Positions 61,695-64,000 of a DNA stretch of 64,000 nt are shown here, one piece after another (the first letter of the stretch is position 1; each line of letters begins with the position of its first letter). Position numbers and translations under genes: made by a program. The notes under the pieces are model-generated. The model had not been told where the DNA came from, ran no database searches, and saw only the letters and a list, made by a program, of their open reading frames with translations. The stretch is from Nitrososphaerota archaeon (GTDB lineage: Archaea; Thermoproteota; Nitrososphaeria; Nitrososphaerales; Gagatemarchaeaceae), in assembly GCA_027887005.1 (NCBI GenBank), contig JAPCJI010000006.1:1-64000 (forward strand), read 5' to 3'.

Positions 61695-62377
61695 TCTTCC
61701 AGCCTCATCTGCTGTTTCGTCGTCTGCGCCTTTGTAAACTTCGTGTCCATCATCTCCTTGATCTTCTCCGCTCTCTTCCATCCTATCCCCTGGGTAAGGG
61801 CGAACTCCCCCGCCGTCAGGCTCAACACCCTCCTGGGTGTCCCATACTTCATCAGGAGCCTCTCGGCCAGCTTCCTCCCGATCCCAGGGATGGAGGAGAC
61901 AACGTAGACCTGCTGCTGAGGCACGCTCTTGGATTTCGGAGGATTCTCGGAGGGCATCCGGACGAGGGGCTTGGCCCTGGCATGGTTCAGGAGTTCGGCT
62001 ATGGCGATGGCCGTTTCCTTGACGTTGGCAGTGTATAGGACTCTCAGCCCATAGGCAAGGGTCACGTTGGCGATCGCCCCGTAGAACGATTTCAAGTTCT
62101 TCGCAAGCTTCTCCACCTCGGTGGAGTCCCCCTCGACAAGCAGGTACGGCTTGGCGTAGGAGGCAGAAATCCGCGCCGCCTGGTAGAAGAGCCGCGAATC
62201 ATAGACCGACGAGACCAGGTCGCGTACCGACTTCCTCTCCACCGCTATCTCGGGGTTGAGCACGTAGTCGGCTACGGGGAGCCTGCTGAAGTACACCCTG
62301 ACGTTGAGTTTCGACAGTTCGTCCGGAACCCCGCTCGCCTTCTCCCTCTCGTCAGCGACGACCCGCGTGGGGATCAT
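61691..62377 (-). CDS. xpf: XPF/ERCC4-family nuclease (short form)
   Basis: A 228-residue structure-specific nuclease. The ERCC4 nuclease core reads VVADEREK, then VERKSVRDLVSSVYDSRLF (ERK-x3-D motif) and LLVEGD; the tandem helix-hairpin-helix follows (VVSSIPGIGRKLAERLLMKYGTPRRVLSLTAGEFALTQGIGWKRAEKI). No helicase domain, as in Crenarchaeota. It cuts branched DNA during repair and normally works with PCNA. ATGA overlap with ecfT. Confidence 0.92.
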   Translation of the reverse strand: MIPTRVVADEREKASGVPDELSKLNVRVYFSRLPVADYVLNPEIAVERKSVRDLVSSVYDSRLFYQAARISASYAKPYLLVEGDSTEVEKLAKNLKSFYGAIANVTLAYGLRVLYTANVKETAIAIAELLNHARAKPLVRMPSENPPKSKSVPQQQVYVVSSIPGIGRKLAERLLMKYGTPRRVLSLTAGEFALTQGIGWKRAEKIKEMMDTKFTKAQTTKQQMRLEE

Positions 62378-63120
62378 AGCATGTACGCCGGAAGCACGAA
62401 ATAAAAGGTGTAGACCGCGAGCACGAACAGGACCACGGCCGCCAGAGCCACGACCCTGTCGATCCACCTTGCCTTGTACTCTGTGAGGGAGGTCGGTCTG
62501 GGCACGGCGCCGTAGGCTCTGGACTCCATGGCCTCAGCCAACTCCCCGCTCCTGACCACGGAATTCACTACCAGGGGTATCAGTATCGGTATCATGTTCC
62601 TGACCCGTCTCAGGACGTTCCCCTTTTCCAGTTCGAGCCCCCTCGATTTCTGGGCGTCCATGATCTGCAGCGTGTCCAGCATCATTACCGGGATGAACCT
62701 CACGGCCGTCACGAAGGCGAAGACCACGTCCCGCGGCAGCCTGAACGTCTTCATGACCTGCTCAAGCTCGTCGGGAGACGTAGCGATGAAGAAAAGGCTC
62801 GTAGAGACGACGATCGCCACGAACCTGGTCGCGTAGAGCGCCGAGGTCTCGAGGTTGTGAGTGACCAAGAGGTTGATGGCGAAGATGAAGGCGGAGAAGG
62901 TCGCAGTCAGGACCATCGTCCGAGCAACCCTCCTCAGAACGGTAGCCACCGCCGCTACCCCGACCATGAACAGGAGCACGATGGCAAGCTGGAAGACCGA
63001 CCTTACCAGCAGAGTCGTGACGAACATCAGCCCCGAGATCAACAGCTTGACCCGTGGGTCCAGCCTATGGTAGACAGAAGTCCCCCTTCGGAAGATGAAG
63101 CCCCCGCTAAGCCACATCAT
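62374..63120 (-). CDS. ecfT: ECF transporter T component
   Basis: A 248-residue transmembrane scaffold of an ECF importer: a polar start with TSVYHRLDPRVKLLISGLMF (family N-terminus), five or six helices and the coupling-helix motif RGLELEKG (A-R-G-like) about residue 155, as well as ESRAYGA (the second ARG-like helix). Starts at ATG 63120, one base after the ecfA stop. The S component is probably the protein at 55492. Confidence 0.9.
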   Translation of the reverse strand: MMWLSGGFIFRRGTSVYHRLDPRVKLLISGLMFVTTLLVRSVFQLAIVLLFMVGVAAVATVLRRVARTMVLTATFSAFIFAINLLVTHNLETSALYATRFVAIVVSTSLFFIATSPDELEQVMKTFRLPRDVVFAFVTAVRFIPVMMLDTLQIMDAQKSRGLELEKGNVLRRVRNMIPILIPLVVNSVVRSGELAEAMESRAYGAVPRPTSLTEYKARWIDRVVALAAVVLFVLAVYTFYFVLPAYML

Positions 63121-63121
63121 C

Positions 63122-63931
63122 CTACTGCCTTCCTCCCTCCACCCATCGCCTCCCCTCCAATGCGTCCACGAACGGGGCCATCGGCCTCGAGGCAAGCGCC
63201 TGGTAGAACGTAACCAGCTGAGGCTGCGCGACACGGGCAGACTCGAGAAGCTCCCTGTCCGACATCACCTGCGGGGACGGCCCGTCCGCCACAATCCTCC
63301 CAGACTTCATGACCACCAGCCTCGGCTGCAGGGGCCAGATGAACTCGATATCGTGAGACACGACGACAACTGTCTTGCCCGTGGAGGCCAGCATCCTGAT
63401 GGTCCCCGTAAGCCGCTCCTTCTGAATCGCGTCCTGCCCCACCGTGGGCTCGTCGAGTATCACCACCGCTGGGTCCCAGGCCAGGATGCAGGCAAGGGTG
63501 AGTCGCTTCTTCTCCCCGCCGCTGAGGACCAGGGGGGATGACTCCCTGTACTCCTCGAGCCCGAAGAGCCGCAGGCCCCAGGCGACCCTCTGCTCGACCA
63601 GATCCGGGGAAAACCCGAAGTTCCGGAGGGCGAAGGCCATCTCCTCCCCGACGCTCTCAGAGAAGAGCTGGTGGTCCGGGTTCTGGAATGCCACGCCCAC
63701 CTTCCTCGAAATCGTCGCGGTGCTGGTCTCCCTCGTGTCGACCCCGTCCACCAGGACGGTCCCGGAGCTGGGTTTCAGCAGGCCCGTGGCATGCTTGACG
63801 AGCGTGGTCTTCCCCGCCCCGTTCTCCCCAACTATGGCCACGACCTCTCCCCTATCTATCCTAAGACTGACTTTGTCCAGCGCCATCACCCCGTTGTCGT
63901 GGATGAACGTCACGTCCCTGAACTCGATCAT
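63122..63931 (-). CDS. ecfA: ECF transporter ATPase
   Basis: A 269-residue ABC ATPase: Walker A GENGAGKTT, Q-loop FQNPDHQLFSESV (the FQNPD signature of EcfA), signature LSGGEKKRL, Walker B VVILDEPTVGQD and H-loop SHDIEF. Overlaps the preceding partial gene by 4 bp (ATGA). Works with ecfT and probably a second ATPase upstream. Confidence 0.93.
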   Translation of the reverse strand: MIEFRDVTFIHDNGVMALDKVSLRIDRGEVVAIVGENGAGKTTLVKHATGLLKPSSGTVLVDGVDTRETSTATISRKVGVAFQNPDHQLFSESVGEEMAFALRNFGFSPDLVEQRVAWGLRLFGLEEYRESSPLVLSGGEKKRLTLACILAWDPAVVILDEPTVGQDAIQKERLTGTIRMLASTGKTVVVVSHDIEFIWPLQPRLVVMKSGRIVADGPSPQVMSDRELLESARVAQPQLVTFYQALASRPMAPFVDALEGRRWVEGGRQ

Positions 63932-64000
63932 TTCATCCAGCCTCCGACCTCAAGGGCGAGCTCCTCAGGGTCGAGCAGGGAGTCCGTCTTCCCCAGGCCG
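63928..64000 (-). CDS. C-terminus of an upstream ECF gene (cut by the window edge)
   Basis: The last 23 codons of an open frame, reading GLGKTDSLLDPEELALEVGGW then MK and TGA, which overlap the ecfA ATG. The final E-x-LALE-x-GGW is like the C-terminus of EcfA ATPases, so a second ATPase gene is likely. Too short to be sure. Confidence 0.4.
   Translation of the reverse strand, partial: GLGKTDSLLDPEELALEVGGWMK

Overview
The window reads as a piece of a chromosome from a GC-rich, heterotrophic TACK-group archaeon, probably a non-ammonia-oxidising relative of the Nitrososphaeria/Thaumarchaeota. Evidence from the sequence: archaeal EF-2, a group II chaperonin (thermosome), an ESCRT-III/CdvB division protein, a NurA-HerA pair, a short XPF nuclease, geranylgeranyl-lipid reductase, several F420-type split-barrel oxidoreductases with an F420:NADPH reductase, and archaeal TATA boxes 25-34 bp upstream of many starts. 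GTG and TTG starts are common. The lineage assignment is inference. I saw no tRNA, rRNA or CRISPR array.

Layout. 1-3.6 kb: the end of citrate synthase, a CBS protein and nuoABCD. 3.7-18.9 kb: a gene set for myo-inositol catabolism (iolA, iolB, iolC, iolD, an IolJ-like aldolase, iolE, iolG) around an oligopeptide-type ABC importer with its binding protein, followed by a DegT aminotransferase. Read together, these genes import a polyol and convert it through scyllo-inosose to dihydroxyacetone phosphate and acetyl-CoA, which could enter the citrate synthase and complex I modules next door. 19-33 kb: exporter, MscL, CdvB, lipid reductase, a metallopeptidase, TetR, a large class III nucleotidyl cyclase/TPR protein, thermosome and small conserved genes. 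33-37 kb: a long NurA-like nuclease and a HerA ATPase. 37-47 kb: membrane and sensory proteins, a leaderless-type HtrA, F420-type enzymes, a methyltransferase and an arginase.

47-50 kb is the accessory region. A 1,820-bp element (48115-49934) has perfect 73-bp terminal inverted repeats and is flanked by a perfect 14-bp direct repeat. It carries an AbiV-like (HEPN) gene and two small membrane-anchored proteins but no transposase. Just upstream lie two tandem palindromic sites next to a winged-helix gene. I regard the element as the most unusual structure in the window; a 14-bp target duplication with long inverted repeats recalls casposons, but this is only a hypothesis.

50-64 kb: small stress and lipid-binding domains, a stand-alone Lon N-terminal domain, an MFS exporter, TatA and TatC (the latter with a C-terminal zinc ribbon), an ECF S-component coupled to a DUF4430-like surface protein, EF-2, an F420 reductase, XPF, and ECF transporter T and A components that run off the right edge.
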